Shown: positions 28,860 through 37,052 of the stretch, piece after piece
How the letters are laid out: every line of letters starts with the position of its first letter
Position numbering within the stretch: the stretch's first letter is position 1
Source of the DNA: JAIRTY01 sp050257395
Lineage (GTDB): Bacteria > Actinomycetota > Actinomycetes > Streptosporangiales > Streptosporangiaceae
Direction of reading: 5' to 3'
DNA length: 56,107 nt
Assembly (NCBI GenBank): GCA_050257395.1
Contig: JBLMWU010000244.1
Location: 1 to 56,107 of the forward strand
Notes under the pieces: model-generated
Seen by the model: the letters and a program-made list of their open reading frames with translations, nothing else
Databases searched by the model: none
Told to the model about the DNA's origin: nothing
Position numbers and translations under genes: made by a program

Positions 28860-30071
28860 TCAGCGGGGCAGCAGCCCGCTGCCTTCGTCGGTGGCGTCGG
28901 CCGCCTCGACTTCGGCGCGGGTGATGCCGAGCAGGTAGAGGACCGTGTCGAGGTAGGGCACGCTGACGGAGGCGTCGGCGGCGTCCCGGACGACCTGCTT
29001 GGCGTTGAACGCGATCCCCAGGCCGGCTGCGGCGATCATGTCCAGGTCGTTGGCGCCGTCGCCGACGGCCACGGTCTGGCTGAGCGGCACCCCCGCCTCG
29101 GCCGCGAACCGGCGCAGCGCGGCCGCCTTCCCGGCCCGGTCGATGACCGGCCCGGTCAGCTGGCCGGTGAGCTTGCCGCCGGCGACCTCCAGCGTGTTCG
29201 CGGCGGCGTAGTCGAGGCCCAGCTCGGCCGCCAGGCGGTCGGTGATCTGGGTGAACCCGCCGCTGACGATGCCGCAGCGGTAGCCCAGCCGCCGCAGGGT
29301 GCGGATCAGCGTCCGGGCGCCCGGCGCCAGCCGCAGTTCCTGCCGGACGTCGCCGAGCACGGACTCGGGCAGGCCCGCCAGCAGCGCCACCCGCTCCCGC
29401 AGCGACGCCGCGAAGTCCAGCTCCCCGCGCATGGTGGCCGCGGTGACCTTGGCGACCTGGTCGGCGCAGCCCGCCCGGGCGGCGAGCAGGTCGATGACCT
29501 CCCCGGCGATGAGGGTGGAGTCCACGTCCATGACCACCAGCCGCATGCCGCGGCGGTGCAGGCCGCCCCGCTGGACCGCCACGTCCACCCCGAGCTCGGC
29601 GGACTCGCGGGTCAGCGCGGTCCGCAGCGCGTCCGGGTCGGCGCCGGACACCGCGAACTCGATGCAGGTCACCGGGCGGTCCGCGATCCGGTCGATGCGG
29701 TCGATGTTGGCGCCGTTGGCGGCGATCCGGCCGGCGATGCCGGCCACCGCGGCCGGGGCGAGCGGGCTGCCCAGCACCGTGACGTGCAGCTGGCCACGCC
29801 GCCGCGGCGCGTCCCCGGAGCCGGTGGTGATCTCGGCCTCCATGCCGAGGCCGTCGGCGACCGCCCGGACCCCGCGGTGGATCGCGGTCAGGTCAGGATC
29901 GGGGCCGCAGCCCAGCAGCACCCCCAGCACCAGCCGGCCCCGGATGACCACCTGCTCGATGTCGAGCACGGTCAGCTCATGGGCGGCCAGGGTGGTGAAC
30001 AGGCGGGACGTCACCCCAGGCCGGTCACGGCCGGTCAGGGTCACCAGGATGGTAAGCGGGCGGGCAGTCAT
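28860..30071 (-). CDS. serB: phosphoserine phosphatase with two N-terminal ACT-like domains
   Basis: A 403-residue enzyme of the last step of serine synthesis. Residues 1-170 contain two ACT-type regulatory domains (TILVTLTGRDRPGVTSRLF and LHVTVLGSPLAPAAVAGI). The HAD domain has nucleophile D182 and acid D184 (VVMDVDSTLI), motif II GIVSGGFTQI, the Lys of DRAGKAAAL and motif III AVGDGANDLDM. This matches mycobacterial SerB2-type enzymes, where serine inhibits through the ACT domains. The minus-strand frame begins with an ATG at 30071. Neighbours do not indicate an operon. Confidence 0.95.
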   Translation of the reverse strand: MTARPLTILVTLTGRDRPGVTSRLFTTLAAHELTVLDIEQVVIRGRLVLGVLLGCGPDPDLTAIHRGVRAVADGLGMEAEITTGSGDAPRRRGQLHVTVLGSPLAPAAVAGIAGRIAANGANIDRIDRIADRPVTCIEFAVSGADPDALRTALTRESAELGVDVAVQRGGLHRRGMRLVVMDVDSTLIAGEVIDLLAARAGCADQVAKVTAATMRGELDFAASLRERVALLAGLPESVLGDVRQELRLAPGARTLIRTLRRLGYRCGIVSGGFTQITDRLAAELGLDYAAANTLEVAGGKLTGQLTGPVIDRAGKAAALRRFAAEAGVPLSQTVAVGDGANDLDMIAAAGLGIAFNAKQVVRDAADASVSVPYLDTVLYLLGITRAEVEAADATDEGSGLLPR

Positions 30072-30163
30072 CGCTCATCCAACGCTACCGGGGGCGGCGC
30101 ACCTCCCCGTCCGCGGGCCGCGCCCCCGGAGCCCACGCCCTGCCGGTGCCCGGCCGGGCGCAG

Positions 30164-30169
30164 TAGCGT
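30164..30169 (+). promoter_or_regulatory. -10 box for the DinB-family gene (leaderless)
   Basis: TAGCGT is followed by seven bases and the ATG at 30177; no ribosome site is visible. Confidence 0.45.
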
Positions 30170-30176
30170 CCGGGTT

Positions 30177-30740
30177 ATGACCGTGGACTGGAACACCGAG
30201 CTGGCCGGGCAGCTGGACTGGCACTGGCAGCAGCAGCTGCGGCCGCGGCTGGCCGGGCTCACCGATGACGAGTACTTCTGGGAGCCGGCGGCGGACTGCT
30301 GGAGCGTGCGCCCGCGCGGACAGGGCAGCGCGCCGGTGCAGGCCGGCAGTGGCGGCTTCACCATCGACTTCGCCTTCCCGGAGCCGGACCCGCCGCCGGT
30401 GACCACCATCGCCTGGCGGCTGGCGCACATCATCGTGGGGGTCTTCGGCATGCGGGTGGCCGGGCATTTCGGCGGCCCGCCGGCCGGCTACCAGACCTTT
30501 GAGTACGCGGGCACCGCGGACGGCGCGCTGGCACAGCTCGATGAGCAGTACGCCGCCTGGCAGGCGGGGGTGCGCGGGCTCGGCGAGGACGGCCTGGCCC
30601 GGCCGTGCGGCCCGGCCGAAGGCCCGTTCGGCGACCGGCCGATGGCCGCGCTGGTGCTGCACATCAACCGCGAGGCCATCCACCACGGCGCCGAGATCGC
30701 GCTGCTCCGCGACCTCTGGCTGCGCACCCGCCAGCCGTGA
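30177..30740 (+). CDS. DinB-family protein
   Basis: A 187-residue four-helix-bundle protein of the DinB/YfiT superfamily. The metal-site pattern is visible as WRLAHIIVGVFGMR in the second quarter and HINREAIHHGAEIALLRDLW at the end (His near 159, 167 and 168). These proteins are usually thiol- or metal-dependent transferases, including bacillithiol- and mycothiol-dependent enzymes; because mshA for mycothiol is in the same window, a mycothiol role is possible but only inferred. Start ATG 30177 is supported by the -10 box. Monocistronic. Confidence 0.8.
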   Translation: MTVDWNTELAGQLDWHWQQQLRPRLAGLTDDEYFWEPAADCWSVRPRGQGSAPVQAGSGGFTIDFAFPEPDPPPVTTIAWRLAHIIVGVFGMRVAGHFGGPPAGYQTFEYAGTADGALAQLDEQYAAWQAGVRGLGEDGLARPCGPAEGPFGDRPMAALVLHINREAIHHGAEIALLRDLWLRTRQP

Positions 30741-30826
30741 GAGTTGCGCCCGCCCGCCGGTCGCTGGGCCGGGGCAGCCCCGTAGCGTAGGTTCGTCTCA
30801 CAAGGGTGCCGCGGGGAAGGAGCCGG

Positions 30827-31615
<789 letters not shown>

Positions 31616-31699
31616 CCTGCCGCCGCGTCCCCGTTGCCGTTGCACCGCCGCCTGCGCGGGCAGATACATAGCACGGGCCCGGCGCGGAAAGGGGGCGCG

Positions 31700-31948
31700 A
31701 TGAAAGGTGACAGCGTGGAGATCGTCATCGACGCCGGCAACGGGTCGAAGACGTACGAGGTGGCCGCCACCCGGGCCGGGCGCAGGGTGGAGGTGGTCAC
31801 CCGGCGCGGGCTGGTGGAGGTCAACGAGCTGACCCGGGGCGGCGGCGTCGTGCGCACCGCCCGCTTCATGGCCAGCCGGGTGCTGGCCCTGGTCGAGCAC
31901 CCGGCGGAAGGGTCGCGCAGCCGGGCCGCGGGCAACGGCCAGGCCTGA
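31700..31948 (+). CDS. small hypothetical protein
   Basis: An 82-residue protein starting at ATG 31700, with GGAAAGGGGG just upstream. The sequence MKGDSVEIVIDAGNGSKTYE followed by VAATRAGRRVEVVTRRGLVEVNELT is predicted beta-rich and then ends in an Ala/Gly/Ser tail. Its composition and clear ribosome site support coding, and similar short proteins occur in other actinomycetes, but no function is known to me. Same strand as the ABC ATPase. Confidence 0.6.
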   Translation: MKGDSVEIVIDAGNGSKTYEVAATRAGRRVEVVTRRGLVEVNELTRGGGVVRTARFMASRVLALVEHPAEGSRSRAAGNGQA

Positions 31949-31991
31949 CCCAGCGGTCCCGCCGGCTGCAGCGCCGCGGGTGGCCGCGCGG

Positions 31992-32930
31992 TCAGGTGCG
32001 GGGCCGCACCTCGATCATGCCGCCATCGGCGACGCGGGTGTCGAACCCGGGCTGGCGGGCGGTGGCCGGGCCGTGCACGACCGAGCCGTCGGTCACCCGG
32101 AACACGCTGCCGTGCCACGGGCAGGTGATGCACGGGTCGCCGTGCTCGTCGCTGCCGAGCGTCCCCTGATGCAGCGGGCCGCCGAGGTGAGCGCAATGGT
32201 CGGAGAGGACCATCACCTCCGAGCCCTGGCGCAGCACCAGCAGGCTCAGGTAGCCGAGCTGGCGCCGGACCGGCCGGCCGTCCGGCAGCTCGTAGACCCG
32301 GCACAGGTCGTGCCAGCCCAGCGGGGACAGGTGCGTGACCGGCTCGGCGTGCCCGGCGCCCGCGCCCAGCGGGAAGGCCAGATGCCGGCCCAGGTAGGTG
32401 CCGGCGCCCAGGGCGGCGAGCCCGCCCGCCGTCAGCATCGCCCCGGCCCGGTGCCGCCCGGCGATCCGGGCCACCAGCGAAGCGGCGAACAGCGAGCCGG
32501 CCCCTGCCCCGGCGGCGGCGTGCGCGAGCCCGACCCGCTGCTGGTCGCGGTGCAGAACCGACCAGTCGGCCAGCCCGGTGGCCGCCGTCGGCAGCGCGCT
32601 GATCAGGCCCAGGGCGATCAGTGCCCGGGACGTGCGCTGCGCGCCGGGCACAAAGTCGAGCACCGCCGCGGACGCCCAGCAGCCCGCCGGGATGCCGTTC
32701 AGGGTGGGGTGCAGCGGCTGTCCCAGCCACACGCCGTGCAGGGCGTCGGCGGTGCGCCCGGGCGGTACCGCCCGCCGCACCGCGCCGGCCAGCGCGTGCG
32801 CGGCCCGGTCCAGCACGGTCGCGTGCTCCAGCCGGCCGGCCACGTCCGCCGGTCGTGGGAGGCGCCGGCTGGCGCGCGCCGCGCCCGCCCGGAGCCTGCG
32901 CGGGGAGACGCCGCCGAGGGGTTGGCTCAT
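31992..32930 (-). CDS. membrane-anchored Rieske [2Fe-2S] protein (DUF2231-Rieske fusion)
   Basis: A 312-residue protein. Residues 60-185 form a four-helix DUF2231-like membrane domain (GQPLHPTLNGIPAGCWASAA, then LIALGLISALPTAATGL). Residues 205-312 form a Rieske domain with cluster ligands C246-A-H248 and C270-P-W-H273 and with C267. It is therefore a membrane Rieske protein that should move single electrons, of a type common in actinobacteria; partner oxidoreductases are not adjacent. A 20-bp perfect palindrome lies 24 bp upstream. Start ATG 32930; TACGAG seven bases upstream is a weak -10. Confidence 0.88.
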   Translation of the reverse strand: MSQPLGGVSPRRLRAGAARASRRLPRPADVAGRLEHATVLDRAAHALAGAVRRAVPPGRTADALHGVWLGQPLHPTLNGIPAGCWASAAVLDFVPGAQRTSRALIALGLISALPTAATGLADWSVLHRDQQRVGLAHAAAGAGAGSLFAASLVARIAGRHRAGAMLTAGGLAALGAGTYLGRHLAFPLGAGAGHAEPVTHLSPLGWHDLCRVYELPDGRPVRRQLGYLSLLVLRQGSEVMVLSDHCAHLGGPLHQGTLGSDEHGDPCITCPWHGSVFRVTDGSVVHGPATARQPGFDTRVADGGMIEVRPRT

Positions 32931-32953
32931 AGCTGGACTCGTACCCGGCTCGC

Positions 32954-32973
32954 GCCGCCGCTATAGCGGCGGC
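32954..32973. promoter_or_regulatory. 20-bp perfect palindrome upstream of the Rieske gene
   Basis: GCCGCCGCTATAGCGGCGGC is its own reverse complement. It lies in the 58-bp gap between the HD-domain gene stop and the Rieske gene start, both on the minus strand. It could be a dimeric repressor operator or a hairpin that separates the two transcripts; no U-run follows it. Confidence 0.55.
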
Positions 32974-32988
32974 CGCCCTGCGCGGCGG

Positions 32989-33612
32989 TCACCGGGAGCC
33001 CGTCCCGCTGTCCGGAGCGGGGGCCAGGATTCCTTCCGCGATCGCCCGGCCGATCATGCCGCGGGCGTACTCGCCCAGCCCGGGCGAGCCGTCCTCGATC
33101 AGGGCCACCCGCTGCAGCACCAGGTCGGCGGTGATGCCATGGGCTGTCCAGGTGCCGCCGCCGGTCACCATGTTGATCAGCATCGGCTGCAGCCGGTCCA
33201 GCGCCCGGGCGAACTTCGCGTCCGGCGTGGCACGCTCCTCGAACTCGTCCCACAGCGCCCGCAGCTCGGCTCCCTGGCCCGGCGGGAGCAAGCCGAACAG
33301 CCGGGCGGCCGCGGCCCGCTCGGCCTCCTCCTGCCGGGCCTGCGCGGCCTCGTCCGCGTACACGAACAGGTCACCGGCGTCGACCTCCACCAGGTCGTGG
33401 ATCAGCAGCATGGCCATAACCCGGCGCGGGTCGGCGCCCGGCGGTGCGTACCCGGCCAGCACCAGCGCCATCAGGGCGACGTGCCAGGAATGCTCGGCGG
33501 AGTTCTCCCGCCGGGACCGGTCGGTGAGCGGGCTCTGCCGCAGCACCGTCTTGAGCTTGTCCACCGCGTACAGGAACCGGAGCTGGCTGTCGAGGGGGTC
33601 CACGCTCCCCAT
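32989..33612 (-). CDS. HD-domain phosphohydrolase (YfbR/HDDC2-like)
   Basis: A 207-residue HD_3-type protein. The metal ligands are visible in AEHSWHVALMAL (His41/His44), LLIHDLVEVDAGD (H72-D73, then E76) and a further Asp in KFARALDRLQPML. This pattern matches 5'-deoxynucleotidases and HDDC2-type proteins that hydrolyse nucleoside monophosphates. The substrate is inferred from family only. Located directly downstream of an unknown membrane protein on the same strand (30 bp). Confidence 0.87.
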   Translation of the reverse strand: MGSVDPLDSQLRFLYAVDKLKTVLRQSPLTDRSRRENSAEHSWHVALMALVLAGYAPPGADPRRVMAMLLIHDLVEVDAGDLFVYADEAAQARQEEAERAAAARLFGLLPPGQGAELRALWDEFEERATPDAKFARALDRLQPMLINMVTGGGTWTAHGITADLVLQRVALIEDGSPGLGEYARGMIGRAIAEGILAPAPDSGTGSR

Positions 33613-33642
33613 GGGTACCAGACCCGCCAGCCCGGGGCCGCG

Positions 33643-34719
33643 TCAGGTCCCGGTGGTGGCGTGGCAGCCCTTCTGCTGGGTCGGCGGCACCGACTGGTTG
33701 TACGGGTCGACGGGACGTCCCGACGGCCGGACGTGGTCGGGCACGCCGTACGGGAACTCCGGGTGGATATAGCCGTCGTTGACGTCGCACCGGCTGCCGT
33801 CCGTCGCCCCGCCCTGCGGTGTCCACCAGGGCTCCAGCGGCCCGCCCAGCCGGTCCCAGTGCGCGAAGTCCACCCACTCCACGTCCCGCACCACGATCCG
33901 CATCCGGGTGGCTGGCGCACCGGGCCGCTGCACCGGGTAGACGAACAGGTAGTCCGCCTTGACCCGCAGGACCGGCCGGTTGCCGGCGTCGACCGCCGTG
34001 ACAGCCTTCATCGAGCCGTGCACCTTGACCACGCTGCCGGCCAGCTGGGCGCTGCCCGGCGCGAACGAGGTCACCCAGTAGCGGGTGCTGCTGCCTGAGT
34101 GATTGTCCAGGTGCCGGTCGAAGAAATGCCGCTGCTGGGATGTGAGCAGCCGGGCGAAGGCCGCCGGGGTGCCGCCCAGCAGCGTGCGCCGGTTGAGATG
34201 CGCGGCGATCAGCATCGCCCTGACCGCCGCGTAGGCGCGGGCGACCTGCGCCGCCGGGTAGCGGCCCACAGCGTGCGGGGCCGGCGGCACGATGCCCGCC
34301 GCCCCGTCGGCGAAGTGCTCCGCCGGTGAGCCCGCGAACGGATCGGTCACCGGGAAGGCCCGCCGGGTGGCCGGATGCGAGGCAGCCGCCTTTGCGGTGG
34401 GACTGGCCGTGGCCCTCGCGCCGGCGGCTGCGGGCCGCGCCGTCAGGTCCACCTTGAGCACCCAGCCCACCGCTGCCAGCACGCCCAGGAAGAGCAGCAG
34501 CGTCAGCGACGTCCGGACCAGGTGATGCGGCCGCTGCGGGGTGGTGGCGCTGTAGCGCCGGGACAGCCGCTCCCGCCGCCGGCGGGCTAACCTGCCCTGC
34601 TTGCGCGCCCGCTCGGCGGCTGACGGCTCCCGGAACCGGGCGGCTGCCGTGAACCTCTCGTCGAATTCCTGGGAAAGCGGGTCGCCCGTACCGCCATCCC
34701 GATGCCCCGTATCCGCCAT
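33643..34719 (-). CDS. conserved single-pass membrane protein of unknown function
   Basis: A 358-residue protein. The N-terminus is charged and cytoplasmic (ERARKQGRLARRRRERLSRR), followed by one transmembrane helix near 69-89 (TSLTLLLFLGVLAAVGWVLK) and a long extracytoplasmic domain. Motifs such as HFFDRHLDN, RYWVTSFAPGSAQLAGSVVK, MRIVVRDVEWVDF and CDVNDGYIHPEFP are recognisable as conserved in an actinomycete family of secreted or envelope proteins, whose function is unknown to me. Start ATG 34719 has CAGAAT (34727-34732) seven bases upstream and may be leaderless. An earlier Met at 34728 is possible. Confidence 0.75.
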   Translation of the reverse strand: MADTGHRDGGTGDPLSQEFDERFTAAARFREPSAAERARKQGRLARRRRERLSRRYSATTPQRPHHLVRTSLTLLLFLGVLAAVGWVLKVDLTARPAAAGARATASPTAKAAASHPATRRAFPVTDPFAGSPAEHFADGAAGIVPPAPHAVGRYPAAQVARAYAAVRAMLIAAHLNRRTLLGGTPAAFARLLTSQQRHFFDRHLDNHSGSSTRYWVTSFAPGSAQLAGSVVKVHGSMKAVTAVDAGNRPVLRVKADYLFVYPVQRPGAPATRMRIVVRDVEWVDFAHWDRLGGPLEPWWTPQGGATDGSRCDVNDGYIHPEFPYGVPDHVRPSGRPVDPYNQSVPPTQQKGCHATTGT

Positions 34720-34987
34720 AACAGGCATTCTGCCGCAGCTGACGCGGAACGGCACAGCCACCGGCGCGGCGGGGCACCCCGCGTGGCCGTGCCCGCGCTG
34801 ACGTGCGATCATGTGCGTGGGGGACCCAACTGATGAATCGGGGGACCGGCTTCATCACGCCCGTCCCGGCAGGGCTGACGCCCGGCCGGGGCGGGCTCTG
34901 TCTTTCTGGCCCTCGCTCGCCTCCGGGCCGCTGGAGCCCTTTGGCTCGCCCGGGCCCGCGTTCGCCTATATGTAGTGATTCGTTAAG

Positions 34988-35017
34988 TTGAAATGCTCGT
35001 GTCTGCAGTCGTAGGCT
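34988..35017 (+). promoter_or_regulatory. promoter of the Fur-like gene
   Basis: TTGAAA (34988-34993), an 18-bp spacer and TAGGCT (35012-35017) form a near-consensus promoter, with the GTG start seven bases after the -10. It lies in an A/T-rich island (34968-34995) unlike its surroundings. Full-length Fur regulators in actinobacteria autoregulate at such sites. Confidence 0.6.
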
Positions 35018-35024
35018 CCGTCAC

Positions 35025-35288
35025 GTGACCGACGCCGATCGCATCCGCGCCGCGGGTCTGCGGGTCACCGCCGCCCCGCCGGGCGGCAGCCCGGGCCGGG
35101 CCGGGCCGCGGGCGGGCGGCCGCCACCGGCTGGCCTGCCGCGGCTGCGGCGAGCGCGCGGATGCGTCCTGCGCGCCCGCCTCCGCCGGGTGCCTGGAGCC
35201 CGCGGCGGCCGCGGGCTTCGCGGTCGAGGAGGCGGAGGTCACCTTCTGGGGTCTCTGCCCCCGCTGCCGGCGGTCCGCCGGCCGCTGA
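35025..35288 (+). CDS. Fur-family protein lacking the winged-helix domain (internal deletion)
   Basis: An 87-residue protein; normal Fur-type repressors are 135-150. The start TDADRIRAAGLRVTA matches the extreme N-terminus of actinobacterial Fur/CatR, and residues 33-87 match the C-terminal metal and dimer domain: RHRLACRGCGERADASC, GFAVEEAEVTFWGLCPRC with CxxC pairs C38/C41 and C78/C81 intact. Between residues about 15 and 25 some 60-70 residues that form the DNA-recognition helix are missing, yet the frame is continuous. It might be a decaying gene, a dominant-negative dimer partner or metal binder, or an assembly collapse. No katG follows. Confidence 0.75.
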   Translation: MTDADRIRAAGLRVTAAPPGGSPGRAGPRAGGRHRLACRGCGERADASCAPASAGCLEPAAAAGFAVEEAEVTFWGLCPRCRRSAGR

Positions 35289-35385
35289 CGGGGACCGGAA
35301 ACGGCTGCGGGGCGCATTCGGTCATGCGCGGAATGTGTTTCTTGTCCGATTCTGGGTAGCCCGGAAACGGCAGGAGGCGATGTGA

Positions 35386-35601
35386 GTGCTGATCCTCATC
35401 TGCTGCCCGGAGTGCCCCAGCCCGGCGGAAGTCACCGACCGTTTCGTGCTGGCCAGCACGGACGGGCCCATCGACCATCTGGGCCTGCGCTGCGCCGCGG
35501 GGCATCTGTTCCGGATGCCCGCTGACTCGCTGAGCGCGGGCGCGCAGGCGGCGCTCCGGCAGCAGGAGGCCGCCGCGGCGCGCGGGTCAGCCCTGCGCTG
35601 A
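35386..35601 (+). CDS. small zinc-ribbon-like protein
   Basis: A 71-residue protein from GTG 35386 with AGGAGG at 35372-35377. It has a CCPEC knuckle near residues 6-10 and a second metal pair C37-AAG-H41 with the conserved stretch DRFVLASTDGPIDHLGLRC, so a single zinc ribbon is likely. Similar short proteins occur in other actinomycetes; function is unknown to me. Its 3' end overlaps the convergent beta-glucosidase by 15 bases. It lies 97 bp after the Fur-like remnant on the same strand. Confidence 0.7.
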   Translation: MLILICCPECPSPAEVTDRFVLASTDGPIDHLGLRCAAGHLFRMPADSLSAGAQAALRQQEAAAARGSALR

Positions 35602-36978
35602 CCCGCGCTGCGCGGCGATCATGTCCCGGTACCAGCCGAAGGAGTCCTTGGGCGTGCGCCGCTGGGTGGCGAAGTCCACGTGGACCAGCCCGAACCGCTG
35701 CTCGTAGGCCTCGGTCCATTCGAAGTTGTCCATCAGCGTCCACACGAAGTAGCCGCGGACGTCCACGCCAGCGGTGATCGCCTCGTGCACGGCGCGCAGG
35801 TGCCCGTCCAGGTAGCTGATCCTGGCCTCATCGGCCACCCTGCCGTCCGGGCCGGCCTCGTCCGCGGCCGAGCAGCCGTTCTCGGTGATGTACACCGGCG
35901 GCAGGGCGGCACCGTAGCGCTCCCGCAGCATCAGCAGCAGGTCGCGCAGGGCCGCCGGCACCACCGGCCAGCCGAACGCGGTCACCGGGTAGCCGGGAAT
36001 CGGCTGCATCTGGAACGGCAGCGGCGAGTCCGGCAGCGCCGACAGCCGCGTCGGGTTGTAGTAGTTCACCCCGAGCGCGTCCAGCGGGGCGGAGATCACC
36101 GCCAGGTCGCCGTCCTGCACGCAGGCCAGCCCTTCCGGGCCGATCCCGTAGGGCGACAGGTCCGGATAGGCGCCCAGCAGCAGCGGGTCGGTGTAGAGCC
36201 GGTTGTGCAGCAGGTCGTACGCGTGGGTGGCGGCCCGGTCGGCTTCGCTGTCAGAGGCCGGCCAGGCCGGGGAGTAGTTGTTGGTGATCGCGACCTGGGC
36301 CGCGCCCGCGGCCCGCAGCGCGGCGGTCGCCAGCCCGTGCCCGAGCAGCTGGTAGTGCGCGGTCGGCAGGGCGTCCAGCATGAGCGCCTTGCCGGGCGCG
36401 TGGATGCCGAGCGCGTAGCCGTAGGCGGTCACCACGAACGGCTCGTTCAGCGTGATCCACAGCGGGATGCGGTCGGCCAGCCGCTGCGCGGCCAGCCCGG
36501 CGTACTCGGCGAACCGGGCGGCGGTGTCCCGGGCCAGCCAGCCGCCGGCATCCTCCAGCGGCTGCGGCAGGTCCCAGTGGTACAGCGTGGGCACCGGGGT
36601 GATGCCGCGGGCCAGCAGCGCGTCGGTCAGCCGGTCGTAGAAGTCCAGGCCCGGCCGGCTGGCCGGGCCGCTGCCGTCCGGCTGGATCCGCGGCCAGGCG
36701 AGCGAGAACCGGTAGGCGCCCACGCCGAGCCCGGCCATCAGGTCGACGTCTTCCGGCCACCGGTGGTAGTGGTCGGCGGCGACGTCGGCGTTCTGGCCGC
36801 CGCGGATGGTCCCGGGCTGGCGGCAGAACACGTCCCAGACCGAGTCGCCGCGGCCGTCCTCGGCGACGGCTCCTTCGATCTGGAAGGCCGACGTGGCCAC
36901 CCCCCAGGTGAAGCCGGGCGGGAACGCCGGCATCGCGGGGGCGGTCACGGGCGGGGCTGCTGGCTGCGTCGGGGTCAC
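35587..36978 (-). CDS. beta-glucosidase, glycoside hydrolase family 1
   Basis: A 463-residue GH1 retaining beta-glycosidase. N-terminal signature FPPGFTWGVATSAFQIEGA; acid/base Glu in TLNEPF (near 176); nucleophile Glu in YITENG (near 365); C-terminal aglycone-binding WTLMDNFEWTEAYEQRFGLVHVD. There is no signal peptide, so it acts in the cytosol on imported beta-glucosides such as cellobiose. The start is uncertain: GTG 36978 or GTG 37002 (adding MPLRDHER). A perfect 11-bp inverted repeat (36989-37019) covers this region and may control translation or transcription. No sugar transporter lies adjacent. Confidence 0.92.
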   Translation of the reverse strand: MTPTQPAAPPVTAPAMPAFPPGFTWGVATSAFQIEGAVAEDGRGDSVWDVFCRQPGTIRGGQNADVAADHYHRWPEDVDLMAGLGVGAYRFSLAWPRIQPDGSGPASRPGLDFYDRLTDALLARGITPVPTLYHWDLPQPLEDAGGWLARDTAARFAEYAGLAAQRLADRIPLWITLNEPFVVTAYGYALGIHAPGKALMLDALPTAHYQLLGHGLATAALRAAGAAQVAITNNYSPAWPASDSEADRAATHAYDLLHNRLYTDPLLLGAYPDLSPYGIGPEGLACVQDGDLAVISAPLDALGVNYYNPTRLSALPDSPLPFQMQPIPGYPVTAFGWPVVPAALRDLLLMLRERYGAALPPVYITENGCSAADEAGPDGRVADEARISYLDGHLRAVHEAITAGVDVRGYFVWTLMDNFEWTEAYEQRFGLVHVDFATQRRTPKDSFGWYRDMIAAQRGSAQG

Positions 36979-36988
36979 CCGCTCATGA

Positions 36989-37019
36989 TCCCGTAGCGGC
37001 ACCGCGGCCCGCTACGGGA
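36989..37019. promoter_or_regulatory. 11-bp perfect inverted repeat at the beta-glucosidase start
   Basis: TCCCGTAGCGG and CCGCTACGGGA flank a nine-base spacer. It overlaps the upstream GTG candidate and lies 10 bp before the other. It could terminate the DUF5685 transcript, act as an operator, or fold over the ribosome site. Confidence 0.5.
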
Positions 37020-37052
37020 CGATTGTCCTTTTCCCGGCCGGCGCTGCCCGGG

